Source: Nitrosomonas sp. Nm84 (GTDB lineage: Bacteria > Pseudomonadota > Gammaproteobacteria > Burkholderiales > Nitrosomonadaceae). Taken from it: a DNA stretch of 64,000 nucleotides. Below the pieces are notes generated by a model. That model did no database searches and was not told where the DNA came from. It saw nothing but the letters and a program-made list of their open reading frames with translations. A program made the position numbers and the translations under genes. Shown here piece by piece: positions 36,539 to 46,392 of this stretch. Location of the stretch: contig NZ_QJJP01000003.1 in assembly GCF_003201565.1 (NCBI RefSeq), forward strand, positions 102,418 to 166,417, written 5' to 3'. Position 1 is the first letter of the stretch; the number at the start of each line of letters is the position of its first letter.

Positions 36539-37414
36539 TTAACTCTTTATTAAATCGTGCAAGTATTCTTCAAACTCTTTTTTTAGATCCGGATGTTGTA
36601 AAGCAAATTCCACAGTCGCCTTTAAATAACCGGATTTACTACCACAATCGAAACGTTTGCCTTCAAATTCATAGCCGAGTACTGTTTCTTCTTTTAACAG
36701 CTTTGCGATTGCATCGGTAAGTTGAATTTCATTGCCGGCGCCGCGTTGTGTTTGCTCCAGAAGCCTGAAAATGCGCGGCGTCAGGATATAGCGACCGACC
36801 ACAGCCAGATTGGAAGGCGCTTTATCAATGGCGGGTTTCTCAACAATCGCATTGACCTTGGACAAACGCTCAGCCGTCGGTGAGCCATCGATAATGCCGT
36901 ATCGATTGACTGTCTCATGAGGCACCTGCTCGATTCCCAGCACCGAGCAATGATGGTGACTATAAACATCGACCATTTGGTTCAAACAGGTTCTTTCACC
37001 GGCATCGATCAAATCGTCGGCTAGCAATACTGCAAAAGGCTCATCGCCCACAACGGATTGTGCACATAAAACGGCATGCCCAAGTCCCAGCGCCTCTGCT
37101 TGTCGGATATACACGCAATCAATATGCGATGGCAGAATATTACGAACAATGTCGAGCATTTCCTGTTTATCGCCTGCTTCCAGATTTGCCTCCAGTTCAA
37201 AGGCTTTATCAAAGTGATCGGGAATTGAACTCTTGTTACGCCCTATAATGAAAATTAATACATCAATTCCTGCGGCCACGGCTTCTTCTGCGGCAAACTG
37301 AATCAGCGGCTTATCAACGATGGGAAGCATTTCCTTTGGATTGGCCTTGGTCGCCGGCAAAAAACGCGTTCCCAATCCAGCAACAGGAAAAACAGCTTTT
37401 CGTATCGCTTTCAT
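36539..37414 (-). CDS. galU: UTP-glucose-1-phosphate uridylyltransferase
   Basis: 291 residues. The nucleotide-binding motif [20 protein letters not shown] is at residues ~13-32; [18 protein letters not shown] and the later [14 protein letters not shown] are also diagnostic. It makes UDP-glucose, the precursor for cell-surface glycans. AAGGAG lies upstream of the ATG. It ends a five-gene minus-strand series and follows galE by 78 bp, so UDP-glucose and UDP-galactose supply are probably co-expressed. Confidence 0.95.
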   Translation of the reverse strand: MKAIRKAVFPVAGLGTRFLPATKANPKEMLPIVDKPLIQFAAEEAVAAGIDVLIFIIGRNKSSIPDHFDKAFELEANLEAGDKQEMLDIVRNILPSHIDCVYIRQAEALGLGHAVLCAQSVVGDEPFAVLLADDLIDAGERTCLNQMVDVYSHHHCSVLGIEQVPHETVNRYGIIDGSPTAERLSKVNAIVEKPAIDKAPSNLAVVGRYILTPRIFRLLEQTQRGAGNEIQLTDAIAKLLKEETVLGYEFEGKRFDCGSKSGYLKATVEFALQHPDLKKEFEEYLHDLIKS

Positions 37415-37492
37415 TTGAAGCTCTCCTTAATTGTGAATGTATTATGATCAGACTTCATGCAGTTACTGATAAATCAGGAAGAATAATCCCGA

Positions 37493-38527
37493 TCAACTTT
37501 GATAACCCTTGGGATTGGTACTCTGCCAATGCCAGCTACTCGCACACATCTCTTCCAATCCAAGTTTTGCTTGCCACCCCATCAACTCGAAAGCACGCCC
37601 TGGATCAGCATAAAAGCACGCAATATCACCGGAACGCCTGGGTGCAATCTGGCATGGAATAGACCGCTTGCTCGCTTGCTCATAAGCATGTACGACATCC
37701 AAAACACTATAGCCCCGGCCAGTCCCCAGATTTACAGTCAGGCAACCTGCATATTTGTTAGCTTGTGCATCCTGTGAAGCTTTTAGTGCTTCCAATGCTT
37801 TGAGATGTCCGAGTGCTAAGTCAACCACATGAATATAATCTCGTACGCCAGTGCCATCCGGGGTAGGATAATCATTGCCCCATACGTTCAGCGCTTCTCG
37901 TCGTCCTACCGCAACTTGCGCTACAAAAGGCATTAAATTATTTGGCACTCCTTGCGGATCTTCGCCGATCAATCCGCTGGGATGCGCACCTACAGGGTTG
38001 AAGTAACGCAATATGCTGATGCGGAATGAATGATCGCTATGTTGCAGATCACGCAGTATCTCCTCGATCATCAACTTGCTACGTCCGTACGGGCTGGTAG
38101 GTGAAAGTGGATGATTTTCTGTCAATGGCAACTGCACCGGATCACCATAAACAGTCGCAGAAGAACTGAACACCAGCGTTTTAACACTGCATTCCTGCAT
38201 GGCCTCCAGTAGGCGCAACGTACCCACCACATTATTGTCGTAATACCAAAGTGGTTGCTCAACCGATTCGCCTACCGCTTTAAGACCGGCAAAGTGAATG
38301 ACAGCAATGGCTTGGCTTTGCTTAAGCGCAGCTACCAGGGCAGCACGATCACGGCAATCACCTTGTATCAATTCCAGTTTCTTACCGGTAATTTGCTCTA
38401 CGCGCGCCAGTGCTTCAGGATTACTGTTACAGAAATTATCAAAGACTGTCACATTAAAGCCCGCATTCAGCAATTCAACACACGTATGCGATCCAATATA
38501 ACCGGCACCACCAGTAACAAGAATCAT
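37493..38527 (-). CDS. galE: UDP-glucose 4-epimerase
   Basis: 344 residues of the extended short-chain dehydrogenase type. The NAD motif is VTGGAGYIGSHTCVELL at the N-terminus; the catalytic Ser is in VFSSSATVYGDP and the Tyr/Lys pair in YGRSKLMIEE; GTGVRDYIHVVDLALGH is the usual substrate segment. It interconverts UDP-glucose and UDP-galactose and sits directly before galU. Confidence 0.95.
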   Translation of the reverse strand: MILVTGGAGYIGSHTCVELLNAGFNVTVFDNFCNSNPEALARVEQITGKKLELIQGDCRDRAALVAALKQSQAIAVIHFAGLKAVGESVEQPLWYYDNNVVGTLRLLEAMQECSVKTLVFSSSATVYGDPVQLPLTENHPLSPTSPYGRSKLMIEEILRDLQHSDHSFRISILRYFNPVGAHPSGLIGEDPQGVPNNLMPFVAQVAVGRREALNVWGNDYPTPDGTGVRDYIHVVDLALGHLKALEALKASQDAQANKYAGCLTVNLGTGRGYSVLDVVHAYEQASKRSIPCQIAPRRSGDIACFYADPGRAFELMGWQAKLGLEEMCASSWHWQSTNPKGYQS

Positions 38528-38605
38528 CGTTATAAGCCTCGGTAAGGAAAGGTAGATCGATTCAATTGCTTTGAAATTCGCTCAAACTTTGAGAGTTCTG
38601 CCAAA

Positions 38606-39565
38606 TTAATCGTGAAAATGCTGCTTAAAATTCGTCACAAAATAATCAAGAGAATCGATGGGTAAATGATTGATTCCCGCTGCGGCCTTACGCCCTCCAC
38701 CGGTATCAAATTGCAAGCACAACACATCAGCTCCCTGTGGGTTTACCAATGAAGCTCGCACACTCACCGTGTAGTTTCCACTCTGATTGCGCGTAATCAC
38801 CGCATGTGCGCGTTTTGGATTCTCATTGGCTAATTTGTTGGCAAAAATACCACTGACACGTCTTGCCCAGGGTGCATCCGGCAATAAATAAGCGGCGCCG
38901 TGATCGTCACTTACCAATGGTTGTAATGAGTTCGCATGATTCATATCATCTTTAAACCCCGCAGCAAGCCTGGTAAAAGCAGTCGACTGGGCGATGAAAT
39001 CGAAGGGACTGGTATAAGGCTTTATTTCTTCGTACAAATCTTCCGGATGAAAATGCAGATCCGCCACACTATCACCGTAACCGTTGTAATTCAGGTATTC
39101 ACCCAGACACGCAAGCTGTTCTATTTCCACTTCCGTGAGCCCTGCCGAGCTTGCAAGCTGTCGGGCTTTTTGTATGAGATTATCGCCAAAAGCAGCCGTA
39201 ATTGCCCATAAATGAAACCTTCCCTTCAGATGTTGATCAACCAGAAGACTGGTGCATACGTCTGCCGACAGATCGATATGCGTGGTCAGATTGTGATGTT
39301 GCGGTATTTCTCCGGCATGATGATGATCAAAATATTCAACGATGACACCGGCTTCCAGCAAGCGCATTAATCCTTTGCGATTGCTGTCCAAAGAAATATC
39401 CAGTACCGTCACCCGGTCTCCCGCATGCGCTTCTACCCGATCTAGCAACTTGATATCGCGCTTGACTCCGGTAACCAGACTGGCAGTTGCTGGATCTGCC
39501 AACCTCAGCTGATGCAATGCACATAATCCATCTGCATCGCCATTAAATACATAATAATGATTCAT
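38606..39565 (-). CDS. DHH-family phosphoesterase
   Basis: 319 residues with the DHH motifs FNGDADGLCALHQL near the start, LDISLDSN, and YFDHHHAGEIP, plus a C-terminal DHHA1-type segment with FDTGGGRKAAAGIN. These residues bind manganese in phosphoesterases such as RecJ, oligoribonucleases and pAp phosphatases. The next gene upstream makes APS/PAPS, whose by-product is pAp, so a pAp- or short-oligonucleotide-hydrolysing role is an attractive inference from context, though not proven. It lies 73 bp after cysNC. Confidence 0.82.
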   Translation of the reverse strand: MNHYYVFNGDADGLCALHQLRLADPATASLVTGVKRDIKLLDRVEAHAGDRVTVLDISLDSNRKGLMRLLEAGVIVEYFDHHHAGEIPQHHNLTTHIDLSADVCTSLLVDQHLKGRFHLWAITAAFGDNLIQKARQLASSAGLTEVEIEQLACLGEYLNYNGYGDSVADLHFHPEDLYEEIKPYTSPFDFIAQSTAFTRLAAGFKDDMNHANSLQPLVSDDHGAAYLLPDAPWARRVSGIFANKLANENPKRAHAVITRNQSGNYTVSVRASLVNPQGADVLCLQFDTGGGRKAAAGINHLPIDSLDYFVTNFKQHFHD

Positions 39566-39638
39566 ATTGATAGGATGAGTGATTTATTCGTGGATATTGG
39601 CTAATCGAGATCCTTCATGTCATTGGCACATACCGACA

Positions 39639-41549
39639 TCAAGGCTGACCCAGTGCGCCGGCATTCGTGAGATGGTTGATAATCTGCTCAACAGCCTGCT
39701 CCGGAGTTTGCGTCATGGTATTAATGTGAACTTCCGCATTCTCTGGCGTCTCATAAGGTGAATCAATGCCGGTAAAGTTTTTTAACTCCCCGCGGCGCAT
39801 TTTTTTGTATAACCCTTTGGGATCGCGTTCTTCCGCCACGTGAATCGGTGTATCGATGAATATTTCAAAGAATTCACCCTGCTCTACCAGCTCCCGTGCC
39901 ATCCTTCGTTCAGAACGAAATGGTGAAATAAACGATACTAGAACGATTTGTCCCGCATCAACCATCAATTTGGCAACTTCGGCAATGCGGCGAATATTTT
40001 CAACCCGGTCAGTATCGGTAAAGCCGAGATCCTTATTAAGACCGTGGCGCACATTATCGCCATCCAGCAGATAGGTGTGTTTACCCAGCGAATAGAGCTT
40101 CTTCTCAACCAGATTGGCAATGGTCGATTTACCGCTACCGGATAATCCGGTAAACCAAAGTATGAAAGGTTTCTGTCCTTTAATGGCGGCATGTGCCTGT
40201 TTATTGATATTGATGGCCTGCCAATGAATATTTTGCGACCGGCGTAAAGCAAAATGCAGCATGCCGGCACCAACCGTATTATTGGTCAAACGATCAATCA
40301 TGATAAAACCACCGGTATCACGATCTTCTTTGTAGGGATCAAACGCAAGCAACTGATCGGAACTCAGATTACAAATCCCGATTTCATTGAGTTCCAGTTT
40401 CGTGACAGCAACATGTTCGAGTGTATTGACGTTCACCTTATATTTCAGCATTGAAACATTGGCTGTTACCGTTCTCGTTCCAATCTTCATTAAATAAGGT
40501 CTACCGGGAAGCATCGGCTCATCGGACATCCATACGATGGTCGCTTCGAATTGATCAGCCACACTCGGCGGTGAATCAGTCGCTGCAAGAATATCACCCC
40601 GACTGATATCGATTTCATCAGTCAGCGTCAGTGTGATGGATTGCCCTGAAATTGCTTGCTTAAGATCTCCATCGCTGGTTACGATGCGTGCAACACGACT
40701 TTCCTTACCTGCGGGCAGAACTCGAACAGGATCACCAGGTCTGATGTTGCCACGAACAACGATACCGGAATAACCGCGAAAATCTAAATTGGGGCGATTG
40801 ACCCATTGCACAGGCATACGAAAAACCCCAGGTTCCTCCCCTACATCCTCAACTTGAACATTCTCCAGATGCCCCATCAACGTTACCCCATGATACCAGG
40901 GCGTGTTCGCACTCAGTGCGGTAATATTATCGCCTTTCAGAGCGGACATCGGAATTGTTACGATATTCTGCAGACCTACTTCTTTAGCAAAGATACGATA
41001 ATCTCGATCAATCTGATTATAAATCTCTTCAGAGTACGCCACCATATCCAGCTTATTGATCGCCAGTACCACATGCCGAATTCCAATCAATGAGACCAAA
41101 TAGCTATGCCGCCGAGTCTGCGTCAATACACCTTTACGCGCATCGATCAAAATAATCGCAACATCGGCGGTTGAAGCGCCGGTGATCATATTACGCGTAT
41201 ATTGTTCATGCCCCGGCGTATCCGCTACGATAAATTTACGTTTATCCGTCGAAAAAAAACGATACGCCACATCAATGGTAATGCCTTGCTCGCGCTCTGC
41301 CGAAAGCCCATCCACCAAAAGTGCGAAATCGAGATCACCTGCTTGCGTACCCACTTTCTTGGAGTCTACTTCCAACTGAGCCAGTTGATCTTCAAACAAC
41401 ATCTTAGATTCATACAGCATGCGTCCGATCAGTGTACTTTTTCCATCATCAACACTGCCGCAGGTGATAAAACGCAATAAGCTCTTATTCTCATGAGTCT
41501 TTAAGTACAACTCAATATCTTCGGCGATCAAATCAGATACATGTGCCAT
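39639..41549 (-). CDS. cysNC: Bifunctional ATP sulfurylase large subunit / APS kinase
   Basis: 636 residues, a fusion. Residues ~1-430 are an EF-Tu-like GTPase: P-loop GSVDDGKSTLIGR, DTPGHEQYTRN, NKLD, then two beta-barrel domains. Residues ~440-636 are APS kinase with WFTGLSGSGKSTIANLVEK, DGDNVRHGLNKDLGF and DPKGLYKKMRRGEL. With CysD it forms APS from sulfate, and the fused kinase turns APS into PAPS. The NodQ-like fusion is common in proteobacteria. The start codon overlaps the cysD stop by one base. Confidence 0.95.
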   Translation of the reverse strand: MAHVSDLIAEDIELYLKTHENKSLLRFITCGSVDDGKSTLIGRMLYESKMLFEDQLAQLEVDSKKVGTQAGDLDFALLVDGLSAEREQGITIDVAYRFFSTDKRKFIVADTPGHEQYTRNMITGASTADVAIILIDARKGVLTQTRRHSYLVSLIGIRHVVLAINKLDMVAYSEEIYNQIDRDYRIFAKEVGLQNIVTIPMSALKGDNITALSANTPWYHGVTLMGHLENVQVEDVGEEPGVFRMPVQWVNRPNLDFRGYSGIVVRGNIRPGDPVRVLPAGKESRVARIVTSDGDLKQAISGQSITLTLTDEIDISRGDILAATDSPPSVADQFEATIVWMSDEPMLPGRPYLMKIGTRTVTANVSMLKYKVNVNTLEHVAVTKLELNEIGICNLSSDQLLAFDPYKEDRDTGGFIMIDRLTNNTVGAGMLHFALRRSQNIHWQAININKQAHAAIKGQKPFILWFTGLSGSGKSTIANLVEKKLYSLGKHTYLLDGDNVRHGLNKDLGFTDTDRVENIRRIAEVAKLMVDAGQIVLVSFISPFRSERRMARELVEQGEFFEIFIDTPIHVAEERDPKGLYKKMRRGELKNFTGIDSPYETPENAEVHINTMTQTPEQAVEQIINHLTNAGALGQP

Positions 41550-42445
41550 TAGAAGTACCCCTCCTGTTTCTTTTTCTCCATCGAACCTGTGGAATCATGA
41601 TCGATCAATCGACCTTGTCGCTCGGATGTTTTTGTCAGCAGCATTTCTTGAATGATGGCCGTCAAAGAGCTCGCCTCACTCTCAATCGCCCCGGTTAATG
41701 GATAACAACCCAGTGTGCGAAAGCGTACTTTCTTCATCATCGGAACTTCGCCTTTGTGCATCGGCAAACGATCGTCATCCACCATAATCAATGTGCCATC
41801 GCGTTCTACAACAGGACGTTCTTTGGCAAAATACAGCGGTACGATGGGAATATTATTCAGGTAGATATATTGCCAAATATCGAGCTCGGTCCAATTCGAT
41901 AAAGGAAACACCCGAATACTTTCGCCTTTATTTTTACGCGTGTTATACAAACGCCACAGTTCAGGACGCTGCAATTTGGGGTCCCATCGATGCTGCGCCG
42001 AGCGGATTGAAAAAATGCGTTCCTTAGCGCGCGATTTCTCTTCATCCCGACGTGCGCCGCCGAATGCCACATCAAAACCATATTTATCCAGCGCCTGTTT
42101 CAGGCCTTCTGTTTTCCAGATATCCGTATGAACTGCGGAGCCATGCGTAAATGGATTAATTCCCTTTGCAACTCCTTCAGGATTAATGTGCACAATTAGA
42201 TCCAGCCCAAGTTTTTTTGCCATCACGTCACGAAATTCAATCATTTCTCTGAATTTCCATGTTGTGTCAACATGCAGTAGTGGAAAAGGCGGTTTTGAAG
42301 GATAAAATGCCTTGACTGCAAGATGCAGCATCACTGCACTATCTTTGCCGATGGAATAGAGCATCACCGGATGCTCGCACTCCGCAACAACCTCCCGCAT
42401 GATTTGTATACTTTCCGCTTCAAGGCGTTGTAAATGTGTCAACAT
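41549..42445 (-). CDS. cysD: Sulfate adenylyltransferase small subunit
   Basis: 298 residues of the PP-loop ATP pyrophosphatase type: [19 protein letters not shown] is the PP-loop, [15 protein letters not shown] follows, and [18 protein letters not shown] is the conserved CysD block. The C-terminus [19 protein letters not shown] is also typical. It adenylates sulfate with the CysN GTPase. The ATG at 42445 with AAGGAAA at the proper distance is preferred over a TTG two codons earlier. The 283 bp upstream are AT-rich and probably hold the operon promoter. Confidence 0.95.
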   Translation of the reverse strand: MLTHLQRLEAESIQIMREVVAECEHPVMLYSIGKDSAVMLHLAVKAFYPSKPPFPLLHVDTTWKFREMIEFRDVMAKKLGLDLIVHINPEGVAKGINPFTHGSAVHTDIWKTEGLKQALDKYGFDVAFGGARRDEEKSRAKERIFSIRSAQHRWDPKLQRPELWRLYNTRKNKGESIRVFPLSNWTELDIWQYIYLNNIPIVPLYFAKERPVVERDGTLIMVDDDRLPMHKGEVPMMKKVRFRTLGCYPLTGAIESEASSLTAIIQEMLLTKTSERQGRLIDHDSTGSMEKKKQEGYF

Positions 42446-42734
42446 TGTCAATAATTTCCTTAATTATTAGAACTTAGCAGGGTTATGTTAATACAATTTC
42501 GGATTCTTAAAATTGCGAAATAAGCTATTTTATTGCTGCAATCTTTAATTTTTATTACATCGGAGGGCGTAACTTATAATCCGTTAGAATTGTGTAATTT
42601 TAGTAGGTTAAATATATAAATTAGGACTTGATTCTTAGCACATTATAGATTAATTCCATGTCTCCTGTAAGGCACAACATTCATTCAATTCGCTAGCAAT
42701 TACCGCGCCACACACAAAATATATTGATTTATAA

Positions 42735-44336
42735 TCACAAAAGGCTAATCAACACCTCAAAGTATAAAAAATCGGTATTGCCCGAACGTTGATCAATATG
42801 GGTTGGCTGTGCCGCTATTCGTTTTTTTACAAATTCCCCAGCAAAGAAATGGGTGTAGCCCAATATCGTGCTAATTCTGGGTGTGACTTGATAGCGAATG
42901 CGTCCTTCAAATGCACTACCTGCATGATCGCCGCTTTGTCCAGTTTTATCCCGATTAAATCCGGGATCCGGCAGAGTATTACTAATATTGCCGTTGAGGA
43001 TATCGAACATGCGATCGGTACTGCTGGCCAACCAAAACCAAGCGTATGTGGCTTCAAAACCTAGCTTCTGCGTTGGCTGAAGGTCAAATCTGACTTTTGG
43101 GGTCTCGATATTCTCATAAACCATATAATGGTCTGCCGACCAGGGCCGTGCAAAACCAAAAAAACGATCAAAGCGATTATCGACATTGTCATTAGGGTTG
43201 CGGTCACCGGTGGCATAACCGTAAAAACCCATAACCCGAGGTTTCCACGGGTGATTGAAAGTTCGACCTACTTCGGCAGTATAGCCATAGGCATCTTGAC
43301 GTTGGGTACCGCTATAACCGAGTTGATAATTGAAACTGGCATCAAAATCCAGAATATTTCCAACTTTGCCATAGGCGCGAAACCCTGGCATATGAATTTC
43401 CCGATCCAGTTTGTTGGTTGCAGTAAAACCATTGGGGTCGGCCGTTTGCTTTTGACCCATGTAGTACGGCTGTATCGTGATGATATCAGACCACCTACGC
43501 CAATAACCGATTGTACCAAAAACCCACAAATGATCATTGGCTTCATCGAATCTGGTTTGCAAGCGCCGAACCGGTTGCATACCAAACATTTCAACTTCCC
43601 AATCATTGGCTTCTCGACCTATATTCAGACGAAAGCCTTCAAATGAATTAGTGGTGTTGCGCCATTCGTTACGCGCAATAAAACGCCGGTCTGTTGTTTC
43701 ATAAGCCATACGTCCTACGCGAAAACGAATCGGACGATTCTGATCGCGATCATCCGCGCCCAGTGCATTTTTGAAATATAACTCGCCATACGCATTGATC
43801 AGGTCGTATTCATTTCTTTCCTGATCAGTGATTGCGTGTCTATTGTTATATACCCGCGAATCTTGAAATTCCACAGCAAAACGGAAAGGATCGAGAATAT
43901 CTCTTATCCCCAGCCAAGCGCGCGAACGCAGAAAAAAAGGATCATTATTCCCACCTTCGACATACCGTATATCGTTATGGCGATGCTCGTAACGTGTGCG
44001 CCATTCAAAGCCGACATCCAACCAGGTGATATCCTTAAATGCCTTCACACCGATATCGCTTAACCGACGTACATACCGTGGCGGATCTGATTCCGGATTG
44101 GTAGCATAGCTATCAGAACGTCGATAATAGCTCGTCGATTGCTTGTTGGCTTCCGGCACGATGGCAGGTAACGATTTGGCGGAATCTGATGACGCGCCTC
44201 CCACTGCTTTTTTTGCATCCAGTGCCTCTGCTTGCACTGTTCGAGTGACACCCGATTCCATCATTTGAGACTTGGCGGAATGAGCAGTAAATGCACTCAA
44301 CACCACAATGTGTAACAAGAACCACAGAAACTTCAC
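42735..44336 (-). CDS. Alginate-export-type outer-membrane porin
   Basis: 533 residues with a signal peptide (FLWFLLHIVVLSAFTAHSA), a ~80-residue low-complexity part, then an alginate_exp-type beta-barrel: WLDVGFEWRTRYEHRHND, FFLRSRAWLGIRDILDPFRF, VGRMAYETTDRRFIARNEWR. The GTG start has AGGAG upstream. Members make outer-membrane channels for anionic polysaccharides or other solutes. No alginate genes are near, so export of another polymer or a general porin role is more likely. It lies upstream of cysD on the same strand, separated by 283 bp. Confidence 0.78.
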   Translation of the reverse strand: MKFLWFLLHIVVLSAFTAHSAKSQMMESGVTRTVQAEALDAKKAVGGASSDSAKSLPAIVPEANKQSTSYYRRSDSYATNPESDPPRYVRRLSDIGVKAFKDITWLDVGFEWRTRYEHRHNDIRYVEGGNNDPFFLRSRAWLGIRDILDPFRFAVEFQDSRVYNNRHAITDQERNEYDLINAYGELYFKNALGADDRDQNRPIRFRVGRMAYETTDRRFIARNEWRNTTNSFEGFRLNIGREANDWEVEMFGMQPVRRLQTRFDEANDHLWVFGTIGYWRRWSDIITIQPYYMGQKQTADPNGFTATNKLDREIHMPGFRAYGKVGNILDFDASFNYQLGYSGTQRQDAYGYTAEVGRTFNHPWKPRVMGFYGYATGDRNPNDNVDNRFDRFFGFARPWSADHYMVYENIETPKVRFDLQPTQKLGFEATYAWFWLASSTDRMFDILNGNISNTLPDPGFNRDKTGQSGDHAGSAFEGRIRYQVTPRISTILGYTHFFAGEFVKKRIAAQPTHIDQRSGNTDFLYFEVLISLL

Positions 44337-44675
44337 GTCATTCTCCTAAGCAAACTCTCCGGTGTTCCGGTTGAGTCATTCAAGCAATTTTGGCTGTTTT
44401 ACTGCGCACTTAATTTTTAATATATATCAACACTCTCTCCTAAATAGGATCCTGATACATAGGGAGTTTTCTATAGATGTGCTATCAAAAACAACTTGAT
44501 AACGATTGGGTAACATGATTCTTTATAGCAGCACTTCGAATTTTATTTGTCGATGAAATAGTAATCTGTACTTACATCCTGGAATCAGACAGTAAACGCC
44601 ACGATTCTCGCCTTCCTTGCCCAGGATCTATAGATATTCTTACTGGACTGGCTTGAGACACGTTGTTACCACTCT
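44337..44675. other. Intergenic stretch upstream of the porin
   Basis: AT-rich, without a credible frame. It should contain the porin promoter on the minus strand; no single motif stands out by eye. Confidence 0.4.
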
Positions 44676-44679
44676 CTAG

Positions 44680-44819
44680 CAGGCCGTTGAAGAACTATCT
44701 GCGTTGCCGCTACGGTGTTAAAAACAAGCTCAAAATCCTCATTTATTACGCATAAACTGCGCTTTCTCGCCTGTTTTTGCCTTGTATCGGCTGCCTCGAA
44801 AACGTTTTTCAACGACCTA
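44680..44819 (+). mobile_element. MITE-like dispersed element, copy 7 (complete)
   Basis: A 140-bp copy, nearly identical to copy 2. Ends are CAGGCCGTTGAAGAAC and, read from the right, TAGGTCGTTGAAAAAC. It is flanked by direct CTAG at 44676-44679 and 44820-44823. The stop codon of the small lipoprotein gene lies 8 bp beyond the right-hand CTAG. Confidence 0.8.
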
Positions 44820-44830
44820 CTAGTGAATTT

Positions 44831-45202
44831 TTATTGATTGGACCAGTGCTTAAGTGTTCCATTACTATCAAAGAACAAATAAATTCCCTTTCCGATACCG
44901 ATAATATCAGATCCATTAATCGGTAAATTAGATCCAAAAAGAACGTATTCCCAGGTATCTCCACTTGGGCTCTTGCGCGTTCCATAGCACCATTTACAAG
45001 GAAGTCCCCAGGAGGCAATGACTTGCTCTTTTGTCATACCAGCAACCAACTCTTTCTGATCGATGGCTTTGCGTATTTCAGCCGACATATTGGCATCCGC
45101 CAGCACTTCTTGCCTGATTCGGTTTTCTCGCACCGCTCCACATCCGTGCAGCAGTAAGATTGCTACTATCACTATTGAGGTAATAAATAATCTGTTATTC
45201 AT
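44831..45202 (-). CDS. Small lipoprotein, SmpA/OmlA-like
   Basis: 123 residues from the ATG at 45202: a lipoprotein signal with lipobox LLLHGCGAV (Cys ~20). The segment VAGMTKEQVIASWGLPCKWC matches the start of SmpA/BamE-like domains (GMTxxQVxxxLGxP), and DTWEYVLFG continues it. Two extra cysteines in the CKWC motif are unusual. In-frame starts at 45214 and 45274 exist, but the signal peptide fits 45202 best. Probably an envelope protein; not BamE itself, which has other neighbours. Confidence 0.68.
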   Translation of the reverse strand: MNNRLFITSIVIVAILLLHGCGAVRENRIRQEVLADANMSAEIRKAIDQKELVAGMTKEQVIASWGLPCKWCYGTRKSPSGDTWEYVLFGSNLPINGSDIIGIGKGIYLFFDSNGTLKHWSNQ

Positions 45203-45622
45203 GGGGGAAGTCATTTGCAGTGTAGCCGGTTCTGATAAATCTACTTTGTATATAATGGTTTGCTCGTACTTCAATAATACTTTATCTTCTATCCCAATAA
45301 CAATGAATTATGCTGCGTTGTACCAAAGTCTGCGCAAAGCATCTACCTAGTGGACAGGAGCTCGCGAATATTAACAGTTTTTATCATGAGCTGACGATAT
45401 TCAGATCTTTATAACATAAGGCAGCCCTGAGTCATTGCCAGATTTCAGCTACTTTCTTCAATAAATTGTCAAACTGGATGCAATGTCGTCAGCAATGAAT
45501 CTTTTCTGATTGAAACCAAGCTCGCACTATTTTTTCTGACCTTTTATGCAAAAATCTTATCAAATTTCCCGCGTCACATAGTTACACTCCCCCAATCTTT
45601 TACATAATCCGAAGGAGAAACA

Positions 45623-45718
45623 ATGTCTACACTCGTCACTCGTCACTCGTCACTCGCCCCGCTCTCGATTTTACTAGACCTGCCGTTTTACCGGGCGGTA
45701 ATTTCGTGTAGTAAATGA
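45623..45718 (+). CDS. Orphan 31-residue frame with strong ribosome-binding site (relic?)
   Basis: ATG at 45623 is preceded by GAAGGAG at ideal spacing. The peptide begins MSTLVTRHSSLAPLSILLDL and stops at a TGA that belongs to the start of a dispersed-element fragment. The DNA has a short tandem repeat (CGTCACT three times). It looks like the 5' end of a gene cut off by the element or by deletion; no family is recognised. Confidence 0.3.
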   Translation: MSTLVTRHSSLAPLSILLDLPFYRAVISCSK

Positions 45719-45776
45719 ATATCCTGAGCCTGTTTTAATACCATAGCAGCAACGTAGATAGTTTTTCGACGGCCTG
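45716..45776 (-). repeat. MITE-like dispersed element, copy 8 (half)
   Basis: The blocks GAGCCTGTTTTAATACC, AGCAGCAACGTAGATAG and TTTTTCGACGGCCTG match the left half of the element in reverse orientation. The other half is missing, and the flank at the intact end (TGAA) does not fit the YTAR target. Confidence 0.6.
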
Positions 45777-45869
45777 TGAATAAAAACTAATAGGAAGAAC
45801 ATATGGGTCTACTGTGGCATTACTGAATCAAATGATGGAACTCGAACTTGTCGGGTAGTACGGTACACG

Positions 45870-45919
45870 CACTACGCTCTGATGGTATGCGGGTATAACC
45901 GCATTTCCATCGTAGAGTG
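45870..45919. other. Strong 50-nt imperfect hairpin
   Basis: Nested inverted repeats: outer arms CACTACGCTCTGATGG and CCATCGTAGAGTG, inner perfect 6-bp stem ATGCGG / CCGCAT with a 6-nt loop. The structure is much stronger than the AT-rich surroundings. It may be part of a small RNA or a leader, ending at the terminator near 46013. Confidence 0.45.
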
Positions 45920-46012
45920 ATTAAACAAACAAGTCCAGGAAATGCATGAGCGAGAAAATAATCATGATTGCCAGCTTGAAATACAATATCACCAAACCGG
46001 AATTAATCGACC

Positions 46013-46038
46013 AACCCTCCCTTGTAGCGGGTTTTTTA
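46013..46038 (+). terminator. Rho-independent-type terminator without an upstream gene
   Basis: AACCC / GGGTT arms around an 11-nt loop, followed by TTTTTTATT. No protein gene precedes it on the plus strand for more than 1 kb, so it may end a small RNA. Confidence 0.45.
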
Positions 46039-46392
46039 TTGTTGATATTTTCCCATCCGCTATAGAACTATCGATAGGATAAAATAGAATCGATATTTCT
46101 CAGACTGTAAAATAATGCTATTGGGCGGATTTGAGCTAATTTAAACCGGATTCTTTACAGATCTTGTGTAACATAAGGCCAGAGATTGTCGCGTTCATAC
46201 CGCACGACACGTTTATTCGGCTTTTTAATAAAGCATGAAATTGATTGGATTAATTATCAATTGGAATAGAAATTTTGAAAGGTATGCGACTGTCAGGAAT
46301 AACGCGCAAAAGCTAATAAAATTGACGATCTAATTCGCTATTTTGTTAACTTATTCATGCAGTTGATAGATTAGTTAAAGAGTGATAACAAT

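Larger units (their letters stand above)
45203..46392. other. Long gene-poor intergenic region
   Basis: About 1.2 kb without a normal gene. It contains an orphan 31-codon frame with a strong ribosome-binding site, a fragment of the dispersed element, a large hairpin and a rho-independent-type terminator (listed separately). The remaining parts (45203-45600 and 46040-46392) are AT-rich with nothing clear. Confidence 0.5.

Noticed and set aside
42452-42734. Search for a CysB-type site upstream of cysD
   Set aside because: The region is AT-rich and many loose matches are possible; none is distinctive enough to report.
45945-46085. 46-codon frame MHERENNHDCQLEIQYHQTG... spanning the terminator
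   Set aside because: No ribosome-binding site, and it runs through the terminator hairpin and T tract, which argues against a coding role.
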